Below, piece by piece: positions 22,631-30,297 of a stretch of 37,955 nucleotides of DNA. The position numbers and the translations under genes were made by a program. Under the pieces are notes generated by a model. It ran no database searches. It saw nothing but the letters and a program-made list of their open reading frames with translations, and was not told the DNA's origin. Within the stretch, counting starts at the first letter, position 1. Every line of letters begins with the position of its first letter. Origin of the DNA: Candidatus Gallimonas gallistercoris (GTDB taxonomy: Bacteria > Bacillota > Clostridia > Christensenellales > Borkfalkiaceae); contig DXAJ01000030.1 in assembly GCA_019117085.1 (NCBI GenBank), positions 1 through 37,955 of the forward strand. The letters are read 5' to 3'.

Positions 22631-23176
22631 ATGCCGGTCATATTGGATGAAAAGGGCTTGAAGCGCACGCTCGTGCGCCTCTCGCACGAGATCGAGGAAA
22701 AAAACGAAGGCCTCGACGGCGTCGTGCTCATCGGCGTCAAGCGGGGCGGGGAGATCGTCGCCGAGCGCCTCAAAAGCGAACTAAAATCGGGGACGGGCGT
22801 CTCGGTCCCCGCGGCGGGGCTCGACATCGGCATGACGAGGGACGACCTCGTCTCCGCCTTCTTCGTGCCCGATGCGGGCGTCAACGAACTCGGGTTCGAT
22901 ATTTCGGGGAAAAAAGTCGTGCTGTGCGACGACGTCTTGCACACGGGCAGGAGCGCCGTGGCGGGCATCGAAGCGCTCTTCCGCCTGGGGCGGCCCAAGT
23001 GCATCGAGCTTCTGGTGCTCGTCGACCGCGGGGGGAGGGAACTCCCTGTCCGCGCTGATTTCGTGGGCAAGAACGTGCCCACTTCGCGTTCGGAATATGT
23101 GAGCGTACATTTTACGGAACTCGGCGCAGAGCGCGACGAGCTTGCCGTCATCGGGAGGAATGATGCTGAAAGATAA
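22631..23176 (+). CDS. pyrR: Pyrimidine operon attenuator / uracil phosphoribosyltransferase
   Basis: This 181-aa bifunctional protein binds pyr leader RNA in response to UMP/UTP and has uracil phosphoribosyltransferase activity. The PRPP-binding motif is VVLCDDVLHTGRS. The N-terminal KRTLVRLSHEIEEKN and VLIGVKRGG segments, and the DIGMTRDDL region, fit PyrR rather than Upp. Length is typical. The start at ATG 22631 has GGGAGGG just upstream and follows the attenuator leader. Its end overlaps the pyrB start, so it heads a translationally coupled operon. Confidence 0.96.
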   Translation: MPVILDEKGLKRTLVRLSHEIEEKNEGLDGVVLIGVKRGGEIVAERLKSELKSGTGVSVPAAGLDIGMTRDDLVSAFFVPDAGVNELGFDISGKKVVLCDDVLHTGRSAVAGIEALFRLGRPKCIELLVLVDRGGRELPVRADFVGKNVPTSRSEYVSVHFTELGAERDELAVIGRNDAER

Positions 23177-24083
23177 GGATATTTTAGGGCTGCGCGAAAT
23201 GCCCGCGGAGGAGATCGACGAGATCCTCGACGTGGGCATGAACATGAAAAAGCTCTTGAAGCAGAACATCAAGAAGCTGCCGCACTTGCAGGGCAAGTCG
23301 GTGACGACGCTCTTTTACGAGAATTCGACGCGCACGCGCTGCAGCTTCGAGCTCGCCGCCAAGTATATGGGCGCGCACGTCGTCAACATCTCGGCGGACT
23401 CCTCTTCCGTCAAGAAGGGGGAGACGCTCGTCGACACGGGCAAGACGCTGGACGCGATGAAGAACGATATCATCGTCATCCGCCACCCCATGGGCGGCGC
23501 GCCCGCTCTGCTTGCAAAGACGGTCAAGGCGCACGTCGTCAACGCGGGCGACGGCATGAACGAACACCCCTCGCAGGCGCTTCTGGATATGCTGACGATG
23601 CGCGAAAATTTCGGCTCCATTTCGGGGCTCAAAGTCGCCATTTTGGGCGATATCTCCCACTCGCGCGTTGCAAAGAGCAACCTCTTCGGCTTAAAGAAGC
23701 TGGGGGCGGAAGTCACCATGTATGCGCCGAGAACGCTCATCCCCACGGGCATCGAAAGAATGGGGGCGAAAATTTGCCGCTCCCGCGAGGAAGCGGTGGA
23801 GGGCGCCGACGTCGTGATGGGGCTGAGGATCCAGCTCGAGCGCCAGCACGCGGGCAACTTCCCTTCGCTCGGCGAATACAGCAAGTTCTACGGCGTCAGT
23901 GAAGCGCTCATGAAATACGCGAAGAAGGGCGCTCTCGTCATGCACCCCGGGCCCGTCAACCGCGGCGTGGAGCTCACGAGCGGGCTCATCGACGGCGAGA
24001 CGAGCCGCATCGAAGAACAGGTGCTCTCGGGCATCGCGGTGAGGATGTCCATGCTCTTTTTGCTCACCAAGGAGGAGATATGA
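23163..24083 (+). CDS. pyrB: Aspartate carbamoyltransferase catalytic subunit
   Basis: This 306-aa enzyme condenses carbamoyl phosphate and aspartate to carbamoyl aspartate, the first committed step of UMP synthesis. Motifs are the carbamoyl phosphate loop STRTR (in YENSTRTRCSFE), the RHPMGG segment, DGMNEHPSQALLD, and GPVNRGVEL in the aspartate domain. Two adjacent ATG codons (23160 and 23163) follow GGGAGG; the second gives the more usual spacing and is chosen. The gene overlaps pyrR by 14 bp and pyrC by 4 bp. No regulatory pyrI is present, as in Bacillus-type enzymes. Confidence 0.97.
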   Translation: MLKDKDILGLREMPAEEIDEILDVGMNMKKLLKQNIKKLPHLQGKSVTTLFYENSTRTRCSFELAAKYMGAHVVNISADSSSVKKGETLVDTGKTLDAMKNDIIVIRHPMGGAPALLAKTVKAHVVNAGDGMNEHPSQALLDMLTMRENFGSISGLKVAILGDISHSRVAKSNLFGLKKLGAEVTMYAPRTLIPTGIERMGAKICRSREEAVEGADVVMGLRIQLERQHAGNFPSLGEYSKFYGVSEALMKYAKKGALVMHPGPVNRGVELTSGLIDGETSRIEEQVLSGIAVRMSMLFLLTKEEI

Positions 24084-25342
24084 TCTTCAAAAACGCAACT
24101 TGTATTTTGCCCGACGGCGTGCGCCGCGCCGACCTCCGCGTCGAAGAGGGGCGCATCACGGAGATCGCCGGACACATCGAAGGCGAGGGCGTCGATTGGA
24201 GCGGGCTCACTGTCTTCCCGGGGCTCATCGATATGCACGTCCATCTGCGCGAGCCGGGCTTTGAGCGGAAGGAAGATATCGAAAGCGGCAGTCGTGCCGC
24301 CGTCAAGGGCGGGTTCACGCAAGTGTGCTGCATGCCCAACACCAACCCCGTGACGGACAGCAAAGTCGTCGTCACCTACATTTTATCGCGCGCGAAGGAT
24401 GTGAATTTGTGCAAAGTGCGGCCTATCGGCGCCATCACCAAGGGGCAGGAGGGCAAGGAGCTGGCTGCCATCGGCGGCATGAAGGCGGCGGGCGCGGTGG
24501 CGCTCAGCGAGGACGGCAAGTCCGTCGTGAGCACCGGGCTCATGGCAAACGCCATGAAGTACGCCTCCGACTTCGGGCTTATCTGCCTCTGCCACTGCGA
24601 GGATAAGTCGCTCGTCGACGGCGGCGTCGTCAACGAGGGGTACTTCTCGACGCTCACGGGGCTCAAGGGCAGCATCCGCGCGGCGGAAGACATCATCATC
24701 GCCCGCGAGATCTGCCTTTCGGAGAGCCTTGATATCCCCGTGCATATCTGCCACGTCTCGACTTACAGCGGCGTGCAGCTCATCCGCGAGGCAAAGGCGC
24801 GCGGCGTGAAGGTCACGGCGGAGACCTGCCCGCACTACTTTACTTTGACGGACGAAGTCATCGCCTCCTTCGATACCAACACCAAAGTCAACCCGCCCAT
24901 CCGCGAGGAAAGAGACCGCCTTGCCGTCATCGAAGGGCTCAGAGACGGCACGCTCGACTGCATCGTCACCGACCACGCGCCCCATCACGCGGACGACAAG
25001 AACGTGGAGTACGACCAGGCGGCGTTCGGCATCAGCGGGCTCGAAACGAGTTTCGCTCTCTCCTATACCGCGCTCGTCAAAGGCGGCGCGCTCTCGCTCG
25101 AAGAGCTTGCCAAGAAGATGAGCTTCAATCCCGCCCGTATCCTCAATTTGGAGGGCGGCGCGCTGGAAGTGGGCGCTCCCGCCGACTTCACCGCCGTCGA
25201 CCTCGGCGAGAAGTGGACCATCGACCCGAAGGACTTCGTCTCCAAGGGCAAGAACACTCCCTTCACGGGCAGGGAAGTGTACGGAAGAGTGAAATATACC
25301 GTTGTGGACGGAAATATCAAATATTCGGAGGAACGCAAATGA
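24080..25342 (+). CDS. pyrC: Dihydroorotase (class I)
   Basis: This 420-aa zinc amidohydrolase closes carbamoyl aspartate to dihydroorotate. The metal ligands are visible: DMHVHLREPG (His53, His55), HVSTYSG, and the C-terminal VTDHAPHH with its catalytic Asp. The ETCPHYFTL segment supplies another His. The length and order of motifs match the long Bacillus-type class I enzymes. The start overlaps the pyrB stop (ATGA) and the stop overlaps pyrF (ATGA). Confidence 0.97.
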   Translation: MIFKNATCILPDGVRRADLRVEEGRITEIAGHIEGEGVDWSGLTVFPGLIDMHVHLREPGFERKEDIESGSRAAVKGGFTQVCCMPNTNPVTDSKVVVTYILSRAKDVNLCKVRPIGAITKGQEGKELAAIGGMKAAGAVALSEDGKSVVSTGLMANAMKYASDFGLICLCHCEDKSLVDGGVVNEGYFSTLTGLKGSIRAAEDIIIAREICLSESLDIPVHICHVSTYSGVQLIREAKARGVKVTAETCPHYFTLTDEVIASFDTNTKVNPPIREERDRLAVIEGLRDGTLDCIVTDHAPHHADDKNVEYDQAAFGISGLETSFALSYTALVKGGALSLEELAKKMSFNPARILNLEGGALEVGAPADFTAVDLGEKWTIDPKDFVSKGKNTPFTGREVYGRVKYTVVDGNIKYSEERK

Positions 25343-26250
25343 TCGTCGATACGCTCATTGAAAAGATCATCGAAAAGCAAAATCCCACCTGCGTGGGCTT
25401 AGATACCTCGTTTTCTTATCTGCCCGACGAGATGCGCGCGGGCGCGAATTCGTTGGAGGACGCAGCAGAAGCCATCCTCACCTTCAACCGCGGCATCATC
25501 GACGCCGTTTCCGACATCGTGCCCTCCGTCAAGGTGCAGATCGCCTATTACGAGCAGTACGGCACCGCAGGCCTTCGCGCCTTTTACGAGACGCTGCGCT
25601 ATGCGAAGGAGCAGGGGCTTGTCGTCATCACCGACGCCAAGCGCAACGACATCGGCGCGACCGCCTCGCAGTACGCCGCCGCCTTCCTCGGCGAAACGAA
25701 CGTGGGGGAGAACACTTTCTCCGCTTTTCCTTCCGATTTTCTTACCGTCAACGGGTATCTGGGCTCGGACGGCATCACGCCCTTTGTGGAGCAGTGCCAA
25801 AAGCACGACAAGGGCATCTTCGTACTCGTCAAGACGAGCAACCCCTCCTCAGGCGAGTTGCAGAACTTGAAGCTCGAGGACGGCCGCACCGTCTACGAGT
25901 GCATGGGCGACATGGTGGAGCGCTGGGGCGAGGGCACCCTTGGCAAATACGGCTATTCCTGCGTGGGCGCCGTCGTGGGCGCGACCTATCCCGAAGAAGC
26001 CAAAGTGCTGCGCGCAAGGCTTCCGCACACCTTCTTCCTCGTGCCCGGCTACGGCGCACAGGGCGCGAACGCGGAGATGCTCAAAAACTGCTTCGATGCA
26101 AACGGGCTCGGCGGCGTCGTCAACAATTCGCGCGGGGTGCTGTGCGCCTATCAGAAGCGCGGCGGCACTTACGACGAAGCGGCGCGCGCTGCCTGCCTCG
26201 ATATGCGGGCGGACCTTCAGAACGTGTTGGGGGCAATATGCGCGAAGTAA
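25339..26250 (+). CDS. pyrF: Orotidine 5'-phosphate decarboxylase (type 2)
   Basis: This 303-aa enzyme carries out the final step, OMP to UMP. The catalytic ITDAKRNDIG (D-x-K-x-x-D) is present. The longer length, with VKTSNPSS and the GYGAQG phosphate-binding loop, marks the type 2 subfamily found in many Clostridia and Mycobacteria. The start is ATG 25339 behind GGAGG, overlapping the pyrC stop. The end overlaps the pyrK start by 13 bp. Confidence 0.96.
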   Translation: MIVDTLIEKIIEKQNPTCVGLDTSFSYLPDEMRAGANSLEDAAEAILTFNRGIIDAVSDIVPSVKVQIAYYEQYGTAGLRAFYETLRYAKEQGLVVITDAKRNDIGATASQYAAAFLGETNVGENTFSAFPSDFLTVNGYLGSDGITPFVEQCQKHDKGIFVLVKTSNPSSGELQNLKLEDGRTVYECMGDMVERWGEGTLGKYGYSCVGAVVGATYPEEAKVLRARLPHTFFLVPGYGAQGANAEMLKNCFDANGLGGVVNNSRGVLCAYQKRGGTYDEAARAACLDMRADLQNVLGAICAK

Positions 26251-26990
26251 CGGCTACCATTTTAGAGAACGTGCGCATCGCCGAGAATATCTATTCTCTG
26301 ACGTTCGCGACGGAGGAGGAGATCGAGGTGCGCCCCGGGCAGTTCTGCATGGTGGGCGTGCAGAATTTCCCCCTGCGCCGTCCCATCGCCGTGTGCAAGG
26401 CGGAGGGCGAGCGTATCACCGTGTGCTATCAGCTCAAAGGGGCGGGTACGCATGCCCTCGCCGAAAACTATAAGCAGGGCGAAAAGCTCTCCGTCCTGCT
26501 TCCCTTGGGCAACGGGTTTTATGTGAAGGACGAGGAAAAGCGCGTCGCCCTTGTGGGCGGGGGCGTGGGCATCTTCCCGCTCATCTCCGCCATCCGCGCC
26601 TATGCGGGCAAGAAGGAAGTCTACTCCTACATGGGCTTTCGGAACCGCGCGGCGTACTGCCTCCCTTACGAATTGCAGCGGAGCGACCGCCTCGTCGTCG
26701 CAACGGACGACGGCAGCATGGGCTTCCACGGCACGTCCGTGCAGGCGTTCATGGCTGAGATCGACGCAGTCAAGCCCGACGTGGTGCTCTCCTGCGGGCC
26801 CGCTCCCATGCTGCGCGCCCTCAAAAAGGCGACGGCGGGGCGGGATATCCCCACCTTTGTCTCGCTTGAAGAGCGTATGGGCTTCGGCATCGGCGCGTGC
26901 CTCGTGTGCGTGTGCGAAAAGACGGACGGCGCGCACGCCCGCGTCTGTAAGGACGGCCCCGTCTTCGATATCAACGAGGTCAATTTATGA
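26238..26990 (+). CDS. pyrK: Dihydroorotate dehydrogenase B, electron transfer subunit
   Basis: This 250-aa FAD and [2Fe-2S] subunit passes electrons from PyrD's FMN to NAD+. The N-terminal FAD-binding barrel has RPGQFCMVG and PLRRPIAV, and an NAD-binding Rossmann segment has ALVGGGVGIFPL. The C-terminal cluster motif is GIGACLVCVCEKTD with a later VCKDGPVF (four Cys). It pairs with the class 1B PyrD encoded further on, although two membrane protein genes separate them here. Its stop overlaps the next start as ATGA. Confidence 0.95.
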   Translation: MREVTATILENVRIAENIYSLTFATEEEIEVRPGQFCMVGVQNFPLRRPIAVCKAEGERITVCYQLKGAGTHALAENYKQGEKLSVLLPLGNGFYVKDEEKRVALVGGGVGIFPLISAIRAYAGKKEVYSYMGFRNRAAYCLPYELQRSDRLVVATDDGSMGFHGTSVQAFMAEIDAVKPDVVLSCGPAPMLRALKKATAGRDIPTFVSLEERMGFGIGACLVCVCEKTDGAHARVCKDGPVFDINEVNL

Positions 26991-27467
26991 CGGAGCGCGA
27001 AGTCATCGCCCGCCGTGCAAAGGCACCCCGCTTTCTGTATCTCTTTACCGCTCTCTTCGGGCTCGTATTTGCGGGGGTGGCGGCATGGCTGGGGTTCACG
27101 ACGGGCGCCCCCATGGGCTATCTTCTCATCATTTTCGTGCTGGCGGGGTTCTTCTTTACGGGCATTTCCCTCTTTTATTTTATCAAGGGGATGAAAACGC
27201 CCGAAGAGATCGCCGTGCGCGAGGGGGAGATGCTCACCTTTCTGGGGCAGACCTTTCCCCTTAAAAGAGCTCGCGAACGTGCGCTACCGCCTTGCCCATT
27301 ATCATCACGGTTGGGGCGGCATGGGCTGGTTCCTCGGTTGGGGCAGGCTCACCGCCGTGAGAAAGGACGGCAGGAGCTATGTTGCCTACTTTGTCGCCGA
27401 CGTCGAGGAAGCGCACGACCGTCTCATCGCCCTTATGCGCGAATGCACGGCGAAGGAGGACGAATGA
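26987..27467 (+). pseudogene. Frameshifted two-helix membrane protein with PH-like domain (paralogue of next gene)
   Basis: The frame opens at ATG 26987 (overlapping pyrK) and encodes two membrane helices (about 16-37 and 44-66), then KTPEEIAVREGEMLTFLGQT. At the A-run 27263-27266 one extra A breaks the frame. Continuing from GAG 27267 in the other frame gives ELANVRYRLAHYHHGW through ALMRECTAKEDE and a stop at 27467. That stop overlaps the next gene's start as ATGA. The rejoined protein (about 159 aa) aligns end to end with the 158-aa product of the next gene, which is strong evidence that the shift is real damage or a sequencing indel. The C-terminal part looks like a bacterial PH-like domain. 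Function unknown. Confidence 0.8.
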
Positions 27468-27940
27468 ACATTTTGGCAGAGCGCCAAAAAGGCGCAGTCT
27501 TTTTTGCGGTCGGCTGGATGCTTGCGGGCGTCTTTCTCTTCGCGGCGGGCGTGTTCGCCCTTGCCACGGGCGTCTTCGAGACGTCGGCAGAAAATTCCGG
27601 CGTCGAATATTGCTTTCTCGTCCTCGGCGGGGCGCTCATCGTCTGGGGCGCCGTGATGCTCTTTCTTGTCTTGCGCACGCCCAAGACGGTCGCCGTTCTG
27701 AAGGGCGAAACGCTTGAATTCTGCGGCAAAGAGTACGCCCTGAGCGCAATTGAGAGCGTCTTGTACCGCAACGCCTATACCATCCGCCTCTTCGGGCGGC
27801 CGTATGGCAGGCTCACGCTCGTTTTTAAGGACGGCACGCGCGTTTCCGCCTCCTATGTTGCAGACGTCAGGGCGGCGGCGGAAAAAATCGACGGGCTTCT
27901 CGGGGAAGACCCCTTTGCAAGTGAGGATAAAAATGGCTGA
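27464..27940 (+). CDS. Two-helix membrane protein with PH-like domain, in the pyr operon
   Basis: This 158-aa protein starts MNILAERQKGAVFFAVGW. Two hydrophobic helices (about 10-36 and 47-70) are followed by a soluble beta-rich domain (about 72-150). That domain contains KTVAVLKGETLEFCGKEYAL, then RLTLVFKDGTRVSASYVAD and a final amphipathic helix, a plan like bacterial PH-like domains. It is a tandem paralogue of the preceding broken gene. It is coupled on both sides: ATGA with the previous gene and an 8-bp overlap with pyrD. Its place between pyrK and pyrD is unusual. No link to pyrimidine metabolism is known to me. Confidence 0.82.
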   Translation: MNILAERQKGAVFFAVGWMLAGVFLFAAGVFALATGVFETSAENSGVEYCFLVLGGALIVWGAVMLFLVLRTPKTVAVLKGETLEFCGKEYALSAIESVLYRNAYTIRLFGRPYGRLTLVFKDGTRVSASYVADVRAAAEKIDGLLGEDPFASEDKNG

Positions 27941-28835
27941 TCTTTCGGTAAACGTGTGCGGGGTCACGCTCAAAAACCCCGTCATCCCCGCTTCCGGTAC
28001 CTTCGCGTTCGGACGGGAGTTCAACGAACTCTACGATATTTCCTGCCTGGGCGGCGTGGCGACCAAGGGTCTCACCTTAAAGCCCCGCCTCGGAAACCCC
28101 GTGCCGCGCATCGCGGAGGGGCGCAGCGTCATCCTGAACGCCGTCGGGCTGCAGAATCCCGGCGTCGACGCCTTTCTCGAACACGACCTTGCCTGGCTGA
28201 AGAGTAAAACGCGCGTCCTTGCCAACGTCGCGGGCAGCACCATCGAGGACTATGCTCAGATCTGCGCGCGGCTGGACGGGCTCGTCGATTTCGTCGAGCT
28301 CAACATCTCCTGCCCCAACGTAAAGTGCGGGGGCATGGCGTTCGGCATCCGCCCCGAGACCATCGGGGAAGTGACGCGCGCCGCCAAGAAGAGCCTTCCC
28401 AACACCCCCCTCATCGTCAAGCTTTCGCCCAACGTCGAGAGCATCGCTCTGAATGCGCAGGCGGCGGAAAAGGGCGGGGCGGACTGCATCTCTCTCGTCA
28501 ACACCTTTACGGGCATGGTCATCGACATCGAAAGAAGGAAGCCCCTCCTTGCCAACACGACGGGCGGCGTTTCGGGCGCGGGCATCAAGCCCGTCGCCGT
28601 GCGCATGGTGTACGAGGCGAGCCATGCCGTGCATATCCCCGTCATCGGCATGGGCGGCATCTGCACCGCCGAGGACGCGGTGGAGTTCCTCATGGCGGGA
28701 GCCTCTGCCGTGCAGGTGGGGACGCACAACTTCACCGATACCTTCGCCTGCCCCAAGATCATCGCGGGGCTCAACGACTGGTGCGACCGCCACGGCGTTT
28801 CGCACGTTTCCGAGCTCACCGGCGCATTACAGTAA
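27933..28835 (+). CDS. pyrD: Dihydroorotate dehydrogenase B (NAD+), catalytic subunit
   Basis: This 300-aa FMN enzyme oxidises dihydroorotate to orotate. The active-site Cys lies in LNISCPNVKCGG, which identifies class 1B (Cys base). FMN-binding segments IPASGTFAFG, LVNTFTGM and IGMGGICTAEDAVEF are present. It works as a heterotetramer with PyrK. The start is ATG 27933, overlapping the previous gene by 8 bp. Confidence 0.96.
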   Translation: MADLSVNVCGVTLKNPVIPASGTFAFGREFNELYDISCLGGVATKGLTLKPRLGNPVPRIAEGRSVILNAVGLQNPGVDAFLEHDLAWLKSKTRVLANVAGSTIEDYAQICARLDGLVDFVELNISCPNVKCGGMAFGIRPETIGEVTRAAKKSLPNTPLIVKLSPNVESIALNAQAAEKGGADCISLVNTFTGMVIDIERRKPLLANTTGGVSGAGIKPVAVRMVYEASHAVHIPVIGMGGICTAEDAVEFLMAGASAVQVGTHNFTDTFACPKIIAGLNDWCDRHGVSHVSELTGALQ

Positions 28836-28855
28836 ACAAAAAAGGAGAAATACAT

Positions 28856-29509
28856 ATGCTCAACTACAAACAGCGGTTCATCAAGTTCATGGTGGAAAAC
28901 GAAGTGCTGCTCTTCGGCGACTTCACCTTAAAGAGCGGCAGGAAGGCGCCCTACTTCATCAATGCGGGCAAGTACCGCACGGGCACGCAGATCGCCCAGC
29001 TCGGCGAATACTATGCGGAGTGCTATCTGGAGCACGGCGTTTCCGTGAAGACGCTCGTCGGCCCCGCCTACAAGGGCATCCCGCTCGCCGTCGCGACCGC
29101 CATCGCCCTTGCCAAAAATCACGGTGTGGACGTCGGCTTCTGCTTCGATCGGAAGGAAGTCAAGGATCACGGGGAAGGCGGGCTCTTCGTCGGTGAGAAG
29201 CTTTGTGACGGCGACAAGGTGTGCATCATCGAGGACGTGATGACCTCGGGTAAGGCGCTGCGCGAGATCCTGCCCAAGCTCGAAGAAGAAGCGAAGGTGG
29301 ACGTCGAGGCGATGATCATCTCCGTCGACCGTCAGGAGAAGGGCACGAGCGAAAAGTCCGCCGTTCGGGAAGCCTTCGACGAGTTCGGCATCAAGGTGTA
29401 TTCCATCGTCACGATGGAGGACATCATTGCCGCCATCGAGGAGGGCGTCATCGAAGGAAGAGAGTATCTTGCCGCCATGAAGGCGTACCGCGCTCAGTAC
29501 GGCGCCTGA
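28856..29509 (+). CDS. pyrE: Orotate phosphoribosyltransferase
   Basis: This 217-aa enzyme converts orotate and PRPP to OMP. The PRPP loop is VCIIEDVMTSGKA, preceded by the flexible loop FDRKEVKDHGEGG and the substrate-binding FTLKSGRKAPYFIN. A clean AAAGGAG lies 7 bp before ATG 28856, with a 20-bp gap after pyrD. It is the last gene of the pyr operon and is followed by a terminator. Confidence 0.97.
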   Translation: MLNYKQRFIKFMVENEVLLFGDFTLKSGRKAPYFINAGKYRTGTQIAQLGEYYAECYLEHGVSVKTLVGPAYKGIPLAVATAIALAKNHGVDVGFCFDRKEVKDHGEGGLFVGEKLCDGDKVCIIEDVMTSGKALREILPKLEEEAKVDVEAMIISVDRQEKGTSEKSAVREAFDEFGIKVYSIVTMEDIIAAIEEGVIEGREYLAAMKAYRAQYGA

Positions 29510-29535
29510 GCGCGGCGCATACGGCTGCATTTTAT

Positions 29536-29561
29536 GCGGGCTCGTCGGGGCCCGCTTTTTT
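29536..29561 (+). terminator. Terminator of the pyr operon
   Basis: GCGGGC (29536-29541) pairs with GCCCGC (29550-29555), followed by six T, 27 bp after the pyrE stop. Confidence 0.85.
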
Positions 29562-29606
29562 GTGCAAAAAAATTCGCTTCCTCGGGCAAAAAAGTGGGGA
29601 AAAAGC

Positions 29607-29635
29607 GTTTAAGCGGGCGAAAATCACCTTATATT
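29607..29635 (+). promoter_or_regulatory. Weak candidate promoter for grpE-dnaK-dnaJ
   Basis: TATATT (29630-29635) is preceded at 17 bp by GTTTAA (29607-29612). No CIRCE palindrome and no CtsR site are visible between the pyr terminator and grpE. The GTG at 29640 would fall at the transcription start and is not taken as the grpE start. Confidence 0.45.
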
Positions 29636-29669
29636 AGAAGTGAACGAAATCAAAAAGGCAAAGGGCGGT

Positions 29670-30224
29670 ATGAGCAAAGAAGAAAAAAACATTCCCGTTT
29701 CCGAAGCGCAGGCAGACGCCGCGGAAGAGATGAAAGAGGCGGAAGCCATCGAGGAAACGGAAAATGCAGAACTTGCGGCGGCGATCAAGGCTTCGGAAGA
29801 GGCGAAGGCCGCTGCCGAGGAATACAAGCGCAAGTGGTATTCGGTGACCGCCGAGTACGACAACTATCGCAAGCGCACGGCATCGACCCGCGCCACGGCA
29901 TATGCCGAGGGCAGGGCGGACGTCGTGGGGAAGCTCTTCCCCGTCGCGGATAATCTGGAGCGCGCGCTCTTGTCCTGCGGGGACGAGAAGACGCACAAGG
30001 GCATCGAGATGGTGCTGCAAGCCTTCCAAAAGATCTTAGAGGACGAGAAGATCGCACCCATCGACCCCGTCGGGCAGCCCTTTGACCCCGAGAAGTGCGA
30101 GGCGATCATGGCGTCCGACCCCGAGGAAGGGGAGGAAAGCGGCATCGTCAAGCAGGTGTTCGTCAAGGGCTACGAGCAGAACGGAAAAGTGCTGCGCTAT
30201 GCGCAGGTGCTCGTTACAAAATAA
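29670..30224 (+). CDS. grpE: Nucleotide exchange factor GrpE
   Basis: This 184-aa DnaK cochaperone releases ADP and client. The acidic, Ala/Glu-rich N-terminal tail (1-50) and long coiled coil (about 50-90, with RKWYSVTAEYDNYRKRT) lead to NLERAL and a C-terminal beta domain. That domain has GQPFDPEKCEAIM and VFVKGYEQNGKVLRYAQVLV. Length is typical. The start at 29670 has AAAGGGCGG upstream. It begins a grpE-dnaK-dnaJ unit. Confidence 0.95.
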   Translation: MSKEEKNIPVSEAQADAAEEMKEAEAIEETENAELAAAIKASEEAKAAAEEYKRKWYSVTAEYDNYRKRTASTRATAYAEGRADVVGKLFPVADNLERALLSCGDEKTHKGIEMVLQAFQKILEDEKIAPIDPVGQPFDPEKCEAIMASDPEEGEESGIVKQVFVKGYEQNGKVLRYAQVLVTK

Positions 30225-30297
30225 ACAACGCCGCGCACGGCTTATGAGCCGAGGCGGGCGATCCTGAAAATCAGAGAGAGAAAAGGAGAGAACAGTT

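Noticed and set aside
26987-27940. Single 317-codon frame covering both pyr-operon membrane proteins
   Set aside because: The middle 66 residues are out-of-frame translation. Paralogy and the ATGA junction at 27464 show two genes with a one-base indel in the first.
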